Source: Niallia taxi
GTDB lineage: Bacteria > Bacillota > Bacilli > Bacillales > Cytobacillaceae
Direction: 5' to 3'
NCBI RefSeq assembly: GCF_032818155.1
Contig: NZ_CP102589.1
Location: forward strand, 2,714,001 to 2,778,000
DNA: 64,000 nucleotides
Both the position numbers and the translations under genes were made by a program. Positions 42,889-51,575 of this stretch are shown here, piece after piece (position 1 is the stretch's first letter; the number at the start of each line of letters is the position of its first letter). The notes beneath the pieces are model-generated. The model saw only the letters and a program-made list of their open reading frames with translations. It had not been told where the DNA came from and did not search any database.

Positions 42889-43641
42889 ATGAGTCAAAAT
42901 AAAGTAGCTATTATTACAGGTGGCGGAAGCGGATTAGGTCAAGCGGTAGCGTTAAAATTAGCAGATTCTGGTGTCTCCATAACAGTTGTGGACATTTCCG
43001 AAAAAGCCGGAAATGATACAGTAAGCCTAATTAAAGAAAAAGGGGCAAAAGCAATCTTTGTTCAGGCAGATGTTAGCAAGGCAGAGGATGTAAAAAATTA
43101 CGTAGATAGAACAGTCGAAGAATTCGGGACGATTGATATGTTCTACAATAATGCCGGAATATCTGGCCCAGGCGTAAAATTTTTGGATAATACAATTGAA
43201 CAAATTCAACAAGTAGTCGGTATTAATTTATTAGGTGCATTATACGGTATAAAATATGTAACAGAAGTAATGCTCGAAAACGGTGGTGGTTCCATTGTTA
43301 ATACATCGTCTACTGCAGGAGTTGTAGGACAAGCTACTGTGGGTACTTATTCTGCAACAAAGCACGGCATTGTCGGCATAACGAAAACGATTGCTGCCGA
43401 ATATGCAGAGCAAGGGATACGTTGTAACGCCATCGCACCTGGTACAATCGAAACGCCGATGGTGAAAGAATATCGCCAAAAGAATCCTGAAAATGTAAAA
43501 GCGGTTGTAGAAGCCATTCCGCAAAAACGCCTTGGCGAACCTGAAGAAGTGGCAGAACTCGTTACGTTCCTTTTAGGTGATAAAGCGAATTATATTAACG
43601 GTACAGTAGTATCTATAGACGGCGGCTTTACTTCTATCTAA
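42889..43641 (+). CDS. Short-chain dehydrogenase/reductase
   Basis: 250 residues. Classical SDR: cofactor loop TGGGSGLGQA, NNAG motif YNNAGISG, catalytic YSATKHG (Tyr-x-x-x-Lys) with SSTAG serine, and C-terminal YINGTVVSIDGGF. DVSKAED and the acidic VVDIS favour NAD. Substrate unknown. GC content and codon use look slightly higher than in neighbouring accessory genes. Confidence 0.93.
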   Translation: MSQNKVAIITGGGSGLGQAVALKLADSGVSITVVDISEKAGNDTVSLIKEKGAKAIFVQADVSKAEDVKNYVDRTVEEFGTIDMFYNNAGISGPGVKFLDNTIEQIQQVVGINLLGALYGIKYVTEVMLENGGGSIVNTSSTAGVVGQATVGTYSATKHGIVGITKTIAAEYAEQGIRCNAIAPGTIETPMVKEYRQKNPENVKAVVEAIPQKRLGEPEEVAELVTFLLGDKANYINGTVVSIDGGFTSI

Positions 43642-43656
43642 ATCTGAATGGACAAA

Positions 43657-43690
43657 AAGAAGCAAGGAACTTTTTTCTTGCTTCTTTTTT
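43657..43690 (+). terminator. Terminator of the SDR gene
   Basis: AAGAAGCAAG and CTTGCTTCTT arms around an 8-10-base loop ending in T6. Confidence 0.88.
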
Positions 43691-43710
43691 CAGCTTCAAA
43701 GATCCTTTTA

Positions 43711-43980
43711 TTAAAAAACGTTTATATTTTCCAATTGTTTATCTAAATCCCAACACTCTGGCTTTTCTTCTTCTCTAAACCATTCCGCGCCGTTTTGTAT
43801 CCACTCATTTCGTTAGGCTTCAAATGTATAGCCCAATTCAGTATCGTCATAGCCAGGTTGAAATCCACAACAACGACAAATAAGGCTAACATTAGGGATT
43901 CCGTTTTTATACAGAGGCCGTGGCAATCTGGCAAAACCACAAACAGAGCAAACATAAAATGTTTTCCTTCTAAAAAACAT
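43711..43980 (-). pseudogene. Cys-rich zinc-ribbon-type protein interrupted by a TAA codon
   Basis: ATG at 43980 opens FYVCSVCGFARLPRPLYKNG and LICRCCGFQPGYDD, two CxxC pairs, up to TFEA at residue 55. A TAA at 43815-43813 follows, and the same frame then continues RNEWIQNGAEWFREEEKPEC-WDLDKQLENI to a second stop at 43711. The downstream part keeps the family sense (W..GA.WF...KP..WD), with the stop standing where Tyr is usual (E-A-Y-R). So it is a recent nonsense mutant, or possibly read through. Confidence 0.75.
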
Positions 43981-44239
43981 CACTAAGCACCTACTAAAAA
44001 GGTAATTTATTTTCGATTATTACCGATTTGCTTTTTTCCACAAAACCACCTTGATTGTAACATATATAATTATTAATATGACCTGCTTGTATTAACAGGA
44101 TTAAACTATATATAAAGGCTCTCCTTAAATGAAAGGAAAGCCTTAGTTGTTTGTTCTATTTCTAAATTAAAGGAAATCATACTGGATGCAGATACAAATA
44201 CTAAGCAAAATGATTAAGAATTACCAAACAGAATGTTTA

Positions 44240-45277
44240 TTAGCTTTTTTTCCTAACTAATTCATAACCAGTTAATTCAATTGCATAACGAACTCCTTGT
44301 TGTAATGTTGCGAACGTTTGAACATCCGATCCGCTATATTCTGAGTTCAGAATTTGCATTGCTAGATTGGAGGAAATTCCAACTATAAAACATTCAGCTC
44401 CTAGTAATCGACAAGCTTGGATTAATTTCTGGATACCATAAATTAAAAACTCATCAATATTGTGAATACCCGTTACATCGATTAAAAGGTATCTTGCCTT
44501 TTGTCTAGAAATCTCAGTTAATGCATCTTCAAGTAAATCAGAAGCTCGTTGCTCAGAGTACTTGCCAATTAAAGGAACAACAAGAATTCCTTCTAGTATC
44601 GGAATAATAGGTGAAGATAATTCTTTCACTAAGTTAGATAGTTCTGCCGTATGTTCGTTTACTTTTTCCTCCAATGCTTGGATACTTTGTGTTTCTTTTT
44701 GACGTGCAAAATCGTGAATATTTTTTTGAGGAGTAATACTCGAAGGGAAAATCTCAATTATTTCCTTATAATCCGCTTCCGTTGCTTCACTATTTTTGAC
44801 TTCATACCACATATCACATCCTAAAAATCCTCCGAAAATCCCTGCCCAAAAACTAGGTATGAAAGTGGATACATGATTTTCATTGGAATCCTTGAAAATT
44901 CTTTTCTCCCAACTGTTTGTTATTTGAATAATAATTTTATTTTCCTCATTAGAAAAATGTATTATCTTAAAATTTCCCCAACCAGCTGTTTTATAAATCT
45001 CAGAATAATCATTTATAATGTCCTCTAAATTGCTTCTGTCTTTATAATAGGAACATACCAAATGACCCATACGATATCCGGTTGCTTCATAAACAGTTTT
45101 CGAAGCATCTTTTCCAGAAACTTCATCGATCGTTCTTAAGAACAATTCAATTGCAGAATCCCACATTAAGAGTGTAGACTCGCCTTGTAAATTTAATAAT
45201 CCTTTTTTATAATCCCACGTTATATCCTTACTTTTAACTTTTGCTTTGTATGTATGCTCTTCCATTTTATCATCCAT
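44240..45277 (-). CDS. RsbR-like STAS-domain protein with V4R-like sensor head
   Basis: 345 residues; ATG at 45277 after GAGGTG (frame open to 45289). About 40-190 look like a heme/4-vinyl-reductase-type sensor fold (MWDSAIELFLRTIDEVSGKDASKTVYEATGYRMGHLV; IPSFWAGIFGGFLGCDMWYE). A helical linker (FARQKETQSIQALEEKVNEHTAEL) leads to a C-terminal STAS domain (PIIPILEGILVVPLIGKY; LLIDVTGIHNIDEF). STAS proteins with sensor heads feed the stressosome that controls sigma-B. The threonine in LLIDVTG is the usual RsbT phosphosite. Confidence 0.82.
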   Translation of the reverse strand: MDDKMEEHTYKAKVKSKDITWDYKKGLLNLQGESTLLMWDSAIELFLRTIDEVSGKDASKTVYEATGYRMGHLVCSYYKDRSNLEDIINDYSEIYKTAGWGNFKIIHFSNEENKIIIQITNSWEKRIFKDSNENHVSTFIPSFWAGIFGGFLGCDMWYEVKNSEATEADYKEIIEIFPSSITPQKNIHDFARQKETQSIQALEEKVNEHTAELSNLVKELSSPIIPILEGILVVPLIGKYSEQRASDLLEDALTEISRQKARYLLIDVTGIHNIDEFLIYGIQKLIQACRLLGAECFIVGISSNLAMQILNSEYSGSDVQTFATLQQGVRYAIELTGYELVRKKS

Positions 45278-45713
45278 AAAACACCTCATTGATTCAAATT
45301 TTCCCCAAAGTAAATTTCAAATAATTCTAGGATTAAATACCCAAACGAAAGAAAAATAAACCTAAATTCGAGTCTTTTTTTCATTTTAGAATTAAACATC
45401 TTCATATGAAGCATGTGGCTGCTTTATTGTAATAATTTTAATCGCATTATTTAACCACTATTGTATAGCAATACATTAGTTTACTGAGTATAAACATAAC
45501 ACAGATTTTAACTAGTTCCTCTATATCTCCTCACAGTAATCTTTGGTTCTTCTTATTTAGGTTGTAGTTAGCGTTCTGTATTGTCTCCTATTGCCAAATC
45601 TTGATTTCAAAAGTATAAAAAAATATGCCGATAGCTGTATCAAAAAAATTTGCATGCAACCTTTTACAACTCAAATCGTAAATACCTAATAAAAGAAAAA
45701 AAGGAGGATTAAA
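45278..45713. other. Intergenic stretch, no gene seen
   Basis: About 435 bp, A/T-rich. It must contain the divergent promoters for the STAS gene and the DUF4190 gene, but no site is clear enough to place. Confidence 0.5.
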
Positions 45714-45977
45714 ATGACGGGATACAACAAAGCAAACAATAGTTCAGTAATATCATTAACATTCGGTATCTTATCATTATTGATTCCATTTATCGGTTTA
45801 ATCTTTGGCATTATTGGGATTGTTTTTTCAAGAAAAGCTGTAAAACAGATTAATAAAATGAAGGAAAGTGGTGCTGGCTTAGCAACCGCAGGTTTAGTTT
45901 GTAGTATCATTGGACTTATTCTTCAGCTTTTTATGATCTTAGGTTATGTTGCATTTTTCTCGGTAAACATTGGGTAA
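45714..45977 (+). CDS. DUF4190-type small membrane protein
   Basis: 87 residues, two membrane helices with ISLTFGILSLLIPFIGLIFGIIGIVFSRKAVKQI and GLATAGLVCSIIGLILQL, the typical DUF4190 layout (short basic loop between glycine-rich helices). ATG after AAAGGAGG. Function unknown. Confidence 0.85.
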   Translation: MTGYNKANNSSVISLTFGILSLLIPFIGLIFGIIGIVFSRKAVKQINKMKESGAGLATAGLVCSIIGLILQLFMILGYVAFFSVNIG

Positions 45978-45990
45978 CGACAATATGTGT

Positions 45991-46024
45991 AAAAAGACCT
46001 TTATTCAAAAGAAGGTCTTCTTTG
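45991..46024 (+). terminator. Terminator of the DUF4190 gene
   Basis: AAGACCTT/AAGGTCTT arms with a 10-base loop, then CTTTGT; moderately strong. Confidence 0.7.
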
Positions 46025-46108
46025 TCTGAGCGAAGAAGATAATCACGCCTTTTACGTTGAAATAATAAAAGTTTATATTTATTTATAGTCCTTCATTTCC
46101 TTGTTTCA

Positions 46109-46447
46109 TTATTCCTCCAGCCCAACACCCCAACCGTCGATTTCTCCATCTAACGGAGTAACCAAATCTCTTAATTTGTTTTGTATCTTAACAATACCTT
46201 CATAAGTAAGCATCATGTCAATGAAACAGTAAACTGTCCACAGCTCTTCTTCTTCATCATGATCCAATTCACCTCTGTACCCTTCCATCTTTAACGCTCC
46301 AAGAACTTGTTTGCCAGAACTCTCATTCGTAACATCAATAACAAATTCCACTGTCTGTTCTACACTAAAATCACAGCCATATTTATCTAGCGCATGTAGT
46401 ACATCTCCATCTTCGTCTCTTGGAAACTTTCGTTTTTTAAAAAACAT
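46109..46447 (-). CDS. RraB-family protein
   Basis: 112 residues. FPRDEDGDVLHALDKYGCDFSVEQTVEFVIDV, the acidic DEEEELWTVYCFIDM and the C-terminal GEIDGWGVGL follow the RraB (RNase E inhibitor B) domain. Bacilli have no RNase E of the E. coli sort, so the domain probably binds another partner. GAGGGAAG precedes the ATG. Confidence 0.82.
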   Translation of the reverse strand: MFFKKRKFPRDEDGDVLHALDKYGCDFSVEQTVEFVIDVTNESSGKQVLGALKMEGYRGELDHDEEEELWTVYCFIDMMLTYEGIVKIQNKLRDLVTPLDGEIDGWGVGLEE

Positions 46448-46729
46448 TATAAACTTCCCTCTTTCTAGTAATTTTAATCAATTATGTTTATAGCAATCAT
46501 ATCATTATTTACTTGCTGCTATCTGTACAAATAAACGTTCAATTAGATTTCCCTTTTTAAACAAACGGACAGATATTATTTTTAGAGTTAAAATTCCTAT
46601 GTTTTGAGAGATTAATTGCACTAAATGCATCATATGAATTTATTGTTTTCTAACGCTCTAATAGTTTAAATTGCATCTCTCTGTACAAACATATTTTAAA
46701 AGTTTATATATTACAGGAATGCCCCCTAA

Positions 46730-46862
46730 TTAAAAAGAGGCTGGGACATAAGTATGTAAATCTGCGTAAAAACCGAACCACTTAATCAACTAATGATTAA
46801 ATAGTTCGGTTTTTTTGTTTTTTTTAGTTTTAATACAAATGATTAGATATCTTAGTGGAATA
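46730..46862. repeat. Intergenic repeat, copy 1
   Basis: Begins AAAAAGAGGCTGGGACATAA, includes a hairpin with ACCGAAC / GTTCGGT arms around an AATCAACTAATGATT centre and a T-run, and continues to a shared TTAGTGGA. The same 130 bp recur at 48145-48210 plus 49882-49950, interrupted there by an IS element. Lacks the GC-rich right part of copy 2. Confidence 0.8.
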
Positions 46863-47022
46863 TATGAAAATTAATTCCCTCATTAATAAAGAAAAATGAG
46901 CTTACTAGTTTAATATATTTATGTACTCTTTATTTTATTTTTCACCATTTACTTGTTTCTAAAAGATGATATATTCTTGCATTTATTTATGGGCAGTCTC
47001 CAATCCTTGCGCGTAATTAAAT

Positions 47023-47586
47023 TTAAAAAATTGACTTTAACGCTTTTCTGTGACTGAAGTAATCAATTGAATATTTAATACTGACGTATAAAAGGAAAAG
47101 TCCAGATACCCCAAAATAAGCATATTCAAAGATTATCCATAAAAAAATAAAAATTATAAAACCAATAAAAGCCAAACCTGTATATAAAAGAAGTGAAGTC
47201 ATTTTCCGTTTTTCTCTCTCTCTATATGATTCCTGGTCAGAAAAAATATCGACTTGTGCATTTGTAGAGGTTCTATAAAAAATATGCTTGGAGTACCACT
47301 TACTTTTTGAAAGTATGGTCCAACCAGAATCTTGAAAAATCTCTTTATACTCCTCAAATTCTTCCTTTTTATTAAAATTTTGAAAGTCAATTTTATAAAA
47401 TATATTTTCAAGATTTTCACTTTGTGCATGTTCGAAAATATATTGACAGTCATCAACATCCTCAGAATCATAACTTTTAAGTATCCAACCTTCACTTAAC
47501 ATACTCTGTAACCATTCTTCTTCTTTTGAAAAATCCGAAAAACGTTTTGTTACCTTTTTAATAGCATTATTTTTCACCTTTTCCAT
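47023..47586 (-). CDS. DUF2812 membrane protein
   Basis: 187 residues. N-terminal DUF2812 domain (RFSDFSKEEEWLQSMLSEGWILK..., FYKIDFQN) and two membrane helices (LLLYTGLAFIGFIIFIFLWIIFE; FGVSGLFLLYVSI) at the C-terminus. Its start overlaps the PadR gene end by 20 bp. DUF2812/PadR pairs are common in Bacilli and Clostridia; the membrane protein's role is unknown. Confidence 0.88.
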   Translation of the reverse strand: MEKVKNNAIKKVTKRFSDFSKEEEWLQSMLSEGWILKSYDSEDVDDCQYIFEHAQSENLENIFYKIDFQNFNKKEEFEEYKEIFQDSGWTILSKSKWYSKHIFYRTSTNAQVDIFSDQESYREREKRKMTSLLLYTGLAFIGFIIFIFLWIIFEYAYFGVSGLFLLYVSIKYSIDYFSHRKALKSIF

Positions 47587-47905
47587 CCCTTCCTTGAATG
47601 ATTATCTTTGAGTAATTAATCATTCTAATATATCTCTCATACTCGGAATGAAGTACACCTTTTCCTTTAAACGTAATACAATATGTTTTCTTCTTACGTT
47701 TTTCCTTTTCTAAAGCTACTGTTTCTATCAACTCTTGTTTTTCTAAATTTTTTAATACTCCATAAAGGGTCCCAGGTGCAATAATATACGTGCCTTCACT
47801 GGTATTTTCAATTTCTTTAATAATACCGTAACCATGAAGTGGCCCTTGGTAAAGGGCTAATAAAATTAAATATGTAGATTCTGATAATGGATTAACAGGA
47901 ATCAC
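47567..47905 (-). CDS. PadR-family transcriptional regulator
   Basis: 112 residues, GTG start. Winged helix with the PadR signature YLILLALYQGPLHGYGIIKEIENTSEGTYIIAPGTLYGVLKNLEKQELIETV, and a C-terminal dimer helix. It forms an operon with the DUF2812 gene. A CGATATATCG palindrome lies 26 bp upstream and may be its operator. Confidence 0.9.
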   Translation of the reverse strand: MIPVNPLSESTYLILLALYQGPLHGYGIIKEIENTSEGTYIIAPGTLYGVLKNLEKQELIETVALEKEKRKKKTYCITFKGKGVLHSEYERYIRMINYSKIIIQGRDGKGEK

Positions 47906-48255
47906 CTTTTCTTCTATATATTGACCTACGATATATCGACATCCATAATATACATGAATATATACCGGCAGTCAATATATATATCCAATATTGTAAATTT
48001 TATACAACTCGAATATCTTTCTACTGAGGATACAATATACACTTGAAAAAATGTAAATAAGGTGCCTCTCAAGCTATAATATCTACTGGTATTATAGCTT
48101 CAGAAAAAAATCCGTACACTATCCTGTCCGATTCGTTTCAGAAAAAATAAAAAAGAGGCTGGTACATAAGTATGTGAATCTATTTAAAAACCGAACCATT
48201 TAATCAACTATGAAATGCCCCCTGTCAAGTAGACAGTTGAAATAATAAAAAAGAT

Positions 48256-49140
48256 TTAAACAGCTTGAGCTCTATATTCCATAGGGCTTAAGCCGTTTAA
48301 TCGTTTTTGATATCTTTCATAATTATAAAAATGAATATACTCCTCTATCGCATGTTCAAGTTCCTCAAATGTCTTATATTTATGTATATAATACTTCTCA
48401 CATTTCAGTGTTCCCCAAAAAGATTCCATCGGTCCATTATCAATACATCGACCAACTCTTGACATACTCTGCGTCATTTTCGCCGCATCTATCCTTTGCT
48501 TAAATCCTTTGGAGGTATATTGATACCCACGATCACTATGGATAAGTGGATGTTCCTCCTCTAATAATAGTGCAGTTGCTTGGTCTAGCGTCTTAAATAC
48601 AAGTCTATTATTATTGGAATGTCCTATAACAAAACTTACAATGGAGCCATCATAAAGGTCACGAATCGCACTTAAATAAGCCTTCCTTGATTGGCCATAC
48701 TTAAATTCCGTTACATCTGTAACCCATTTTTCATTTGGTTTTTCCGCAGTAAATTCTCGATTTAGTCTATTTTCCGCCACCTGTTTAGGAGTAAAGTGTT
48801 TATAACGTTTCTTCTTGATGCGGATAATCGAGCGTAAGCCAGCCACTTTCATTAGTCGATAGATTCTTTTATGATTAAGTTTCTCTTTAAACTGTCTATT
48901 CATGTGAAGCGTCATCTGACGATAACCGAAGGTACTATCCACTTTTTCATGAAGAATCTTCATTTCTTTTATGATTTTTTCATTCAGTAAATCCTGGGAA
49001 GTAGGGAGACGATTCAGCCATTTATAATAGGCGGATCGTGCTATTTTGACTATTTCACAAAGTAAAGAAATACTTATGTTTTCTTCCCTGTGAAGCTCCT
49101 GGATAGCGATATATTTATCCTCGAATCGGATAGGCTTTAT
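48256..49140 (-). CDS. IS3-family transposase OrfB (DDE integrase)
   Basis: About 294 residues, entered by frameshift from orfA; the first internal Met is at 48963 but conserved coding (ELHREENISISLLCEIVKIARSAYYKW) extends upstream of it. DDE motif: WVTDVTEFKYG, HSDRGYQYTS and CIDNGPMESFWGTLKCEKYY; C-terminal YNYERYQKRLNGLSPMEYR. Expressed as an OrfAB fusion. Confidence 0.93.
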   Translation of the reverse strand: MKPIRFEDKYIAIQELHREENISISLLCEIVKIARSAYYKWLNRLPTSQDLLNEKIIKEMKILHEKVDSTFGYRQMTLHMNRQFKEKLNHKRIYRLMKVAGLRSIIRIKKKRYKHFTPKQVAENRLNREFTAEKPNEKWVTDVTEFKYGQSRKAYLSAIRDLYDGSIVSFVIGHSNNNRLVFKTLDQATALLLEEEHPLIHSDRGYQYTSKGFKQRIDAAKMTQSMSRVGRCIDNGPMESFWGTLKCEKYYIHKYKTFEELEHAIEEYIHFYNYERYQKRLNGLSPMEYRAQAV

Positions 49141-49814
49141 TTTCTCCTCCTTTCTATCTCCTCCAACTTTTTTAAATACAAATTCTCCGCACGTAACCGT
49201 TCATTTTCTCTTTCTAGCTTTTTCATTTGAAGCTTGAATTTTTCTTCTGGAGTTAGCTTTGATTCCTCTTTCCTTTTACCACGTCTATCTTTCAACGCTT
49301 CTTCTCCGCCATCTTCATACTTCTTTACCCAGTGATAAACTTGTTGATAAGAAACTTGATACGTATCCGCTGCTTCTTGATAATTTTTTCCGTTCCCCAA
49401 GCAATCAAGTACAATATGTAATCGTTCTTCCCAAGTTAGTTTGCTTTCATTAGTCATAGAGCCCGTCCTTCCTTGTGACGCATCTTTTAATTCACTATGA
49501 CTATTATACTTCCTAATCCAACTTCTGAGGACAGAGGGATGGGATATTTCATACATTCTAGAAACCTCACGAATCGAAGAACCACCGGACAAATACTCTT
49601 TTATGGCGGATAACTTTAGTTCTTCCGAATATTTTTTCCATGCGGAAGACTCCTTTAATCCTTCTAAGCCAAAGGTATCAAACTTATATTTCCATTCCAA
49701 AACGGTGGCATGATGTACTTTATAAATGGATGCCACTTTAAGTGAAGAAAGTGATTCATCAAACGCCTTCACTATTTCATATTTTTCTTCTGCAGAGTAA
49801 AACTTTCGAGACAT
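49137..49814 (-). CDS. IS3-family OrfA (DNA-binding)
   Basis: 225 residues. Two or three helix-turn-helix blocks (LKVASIYKVHHATVLEWKYKF; GGSSIREVSRMYEISHPSVLRSWI; YQEAADTYQVSYQQVYHWVKKY) and a C-terminal leucine-zipper helix (KLQMKKLERENERLRAENLYLKKL). It ends AGG-AGA-AAA-TAA; the A4 run after a GGAGGAG stretch is the likely -1 slip site into orfB. Confidence 0.92.
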   Translation of the reverse strand: MSRKFYSAEEKYEIVKAFDESLSSLKVASIYKVHHATVLEWKYKFDTFGLEGLKESSAWKKYSEELKLSAIKEYLSGGSSIREVSRMYEISHPSVLRSWIRKYNSHSELKDASQGRTGSMTNESKLTWEERLHIVLDCLGNGKNYQEAADTYQVSYQQVYHWVKKYEDGGEEALKDRRGKRKEESKLTPEEKFKLQMKKLERENERLRAENLYLKKLEEIERRRK

Positions 49815-50233
49815 AAAAAATACTCCCCCATAGTATCCAGATTTTATTTTTTAACCTGTCTACCTATAGGGGAGCTTATCACTAATGATTAAATGGTTCG
49901 GTTTTTTTGTTTCTTCAGTTTTAATACAAATGATTAGAAATCTTAGTGGAGTGGATCGGAGGACACTCGACTCCTGCGGGAAATAGAGGACGCTTTAGAC
50001 CCCGCAGGCGAAGACAAGGAGGCTCAGCTTCCTCCCCGCGGAAAGCGAGTGGCTGCAGCGCAATGAAACGAACTAATTTTATACCCATATTCTATTTAGT
50101 CACGTGCTTCATTTTTCCAATTTAGATGTATTTTATTATTCGTGTTTAGAAAGGTTATCTTTTGTTTTGTCCCAGCCTCTTCTACTCACCACACTATCAC
50201 TAGTTAATCGTCTCTTTATATTCAATTATTTAA

Positions 50234-50351
50234 CTAAGCTTTTCGTCCTTTCTTTAAAACTCCAGTAAGTTTTGTTTCACTGACAAATGTAGAGCCTAAA
50301 AGAAGCACGGCCCCTATTAGTTGAATAATAGTCATTTGTTCCTGAAATATT
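50234..50351 (-). pseudogene. C-terminal remnant of an EamA/DMT-family transporter
   Basis: The minus strand encodes IFQEQMTIIQLIGAVLLLGS then TFVSETKLTGVLKKG and a stop at 50234. E-Q-x-T-x-x-Q-x-I-G-A is the usual start of the last EamA helix. The frame meets a stop a few codons upstream and the rest of the gene is absent. Confidence 0.6.
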
Positions 50352-50439
50352 TAACGTTGATATTTATAGAAAAAAAACATAACTTCCACAAAAATGGAAG
50401 TTATGTTTGGTTTTATAGAATTCTCAGCAAAATTGAAAC

Positions 50440-50640
50440 TTAGCTATTCCATTTTAAAAGTTCAGCAATAACGTCAGAGCTACCAGGAAGCAATAATATT
50501 AACGACATTACTATAAATACAATACCAATTACAAATAGAAAAATAACTATTTTAACTGAACGAGGCACATCCTTTTTAAGTGCTCCAATTACAATTAGTA
50601 CAATTCCGATAACAAGTAATAATAAATAATAAAATCCCAT
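50440..50640 (-). CDS. Small two-helix membrane protein
   Basis: 66 residues from the ATG at 50640, which follows GGAGG; the longer frame to 50793 has no start support. Two membrane helices (FYYLLLLVIGIVLIVIGAL; IVIFLFVIGIVFIVMSLILLLPG) with a basic loop KKDVPRSVK. Unknown family. Confidence 0.6.
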   Translation of the reverse strand: MGFYYLLLLVIGIVLIVIGALKKDVPRSVKIVIFLFVIGIVFIVMSLILLLPGSSDVIAELLKWNS

Positions 50641-50819
50641 CAAGCCACCTCCATAATTTTTTCTTCTATAAAGAATATTCGATACTCGAATAAAGAAATA
50701 ACCTTTATACAGTAAATTTGGATAATCTAAGGTATCATATGTTTCTGTATTTGGAATTAAATTTCTCTTTATTATCATGTCGTTCACTGTCATATCATTT
50801 CTCTGATGATGGATGCTCT

Positions 50820-50945
50820 CTACTGAAACCGCGCAAGGTAATTGTTCAGATATTTGGTCGCCACACCGTTAAAACGCTTAATCCGATCTTTTAGTCTTCG
50901 GTGGTAGTTGTCGACGTTCTGGGATGTGATATAGACCCATGGTGC
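50820..50945 (-). pseudogene. C-terminal remnant of an IS1595-type transposase
   Basis: The minus strand reads FAPWVYITSQNVDNYHRRLK then DRIKRFNGVATKYLNNYLARFQ and a stop. NVxNYHxRLK...FxGVATKYLxNYL is the end of ISXO2/IS1595 transposases. The upstream catalytic domain is missing. Confidence 0.75.
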
Positions 50946-51095
50946 GAATTTTACCGTCAGACTCAAACTGGTAAAATGAATTGCAAAATCAAACCCCAAT
51001 ATGGAATATTCATGGCAACATCTCCTTTCTAGTTTTGTGATGAATGAGTTCTGTTGTCATATTTGTGTTCATTGGTAGAGAAATTAGCAAGAAAA

Positions 51096-51575
51096 TTATA
51101 CCAATTTTTCATCCAGGAAATGTTTTAATGGCTTCTGAAGTACATCCACAATGGCAGTGATGATACATGTTGCTAAAATTCCCATCAAACATATTGATAT
51201 AGGACCTGCAGCATCATCTTCATTTATTGCAGAAATCACCTTTAAGCTTATTATCATTAATAACAGAAAGAAAATGGCGGTAAATGCACATTTTTTTATT
51301 CTCTTCAAAGAGGTTAGAGCTAACTCGGAAAAAGCGTTATCCCTTCCGATATAGGTTAATAACTTATATACTTGGAAAAGTGCAATAGAAAAGGTAATAC
51401 AGACTCCATACGCACATACTAAAAGAGGATATAGCGTATAATCTCCGCCTGGATGAGCTTTTAAATCTTTAATAGTTAATACAGGCATCCAATAAATACA
51501 TAAAGCAAACACTGCAATTCCCACCAGAAACACCACGACCTTTAAGAAGGTGACAGAACCTTGTTTAACATTCAT
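51096..51575 (-). CDS. DUF2975 membrane protein (YoaS-like), orphan copy
   Basis: 159 residues, four membrane helices (FLKVVVFLVGIAVFALCIYWMP; YPLLVCAYGVCITFSIALFQVY; CAFTAIFFLLLMIISLKV; ISICLMGILATCIITAIVDVLQ). Same layout as the copy at 52684 (SVTFLKVVVFLVG vs STTFLKLAVFLIG; LDEKLV end). The partner helix-turn-helix gene normally downstream is absent and an IS1595 remnant lies there instead. AAAGGAGG precedes the ATG. Confidence 0.85.
   Translation of the reverse strand: MNVKQGSVTFLKVVVFLVGIAVFALCIYWMPVLTIKDLKAHPGGDYTLYPLLVCAYGVCITFSIALFQVYKLLTYIGRDNAFSELALTSLKRIKKCAFTAIFFLLLMIISLKVISAINEDDAAGPISICLMGILATCIITAIVDVLQKPLKHFLDEKLV

Larger units (their letters stand above)
48211..49881 (-). 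mobile_element. Complete IS3-family (IS150-like) insertion sequence
   Basis: 1671 bp. Imperfect terminal inverted repeats, TGAAATGCCCCCTGTC on the left and TGATAAGCTCCCCTAT on the right, both reaching GTAGACAG further in. Flanked by a 3-bp duplication CTA (48208-48210 and 49882-49884); removing the IS and one CTA restores the sequence of repeat copy 1 exactly at the join. Contains orfA and orfB joined by a probable -1 frameshift. Confidence 0.93.
48145..50187. repeat. Intergenic repeat, copy 2, split by an IS element
   Basis: Left end AAAAAAGAGGCTGGTACATAA at 48145, right end TTTGTCCCAGCCTCTTCT near 50187, so the ends are inverted copies of GAGGCTGGGACA. Inner right part (49950-50090) carries a GC-rich block with CTGCGGGAAA / CCCGCAGGCG and GGAGGCTCAGCTTCC / CCGCGGAAAGCG, seen as a widespread intergenic element in Bacillaceae. 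The IS sits within its left third. Confidence 0.8.
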
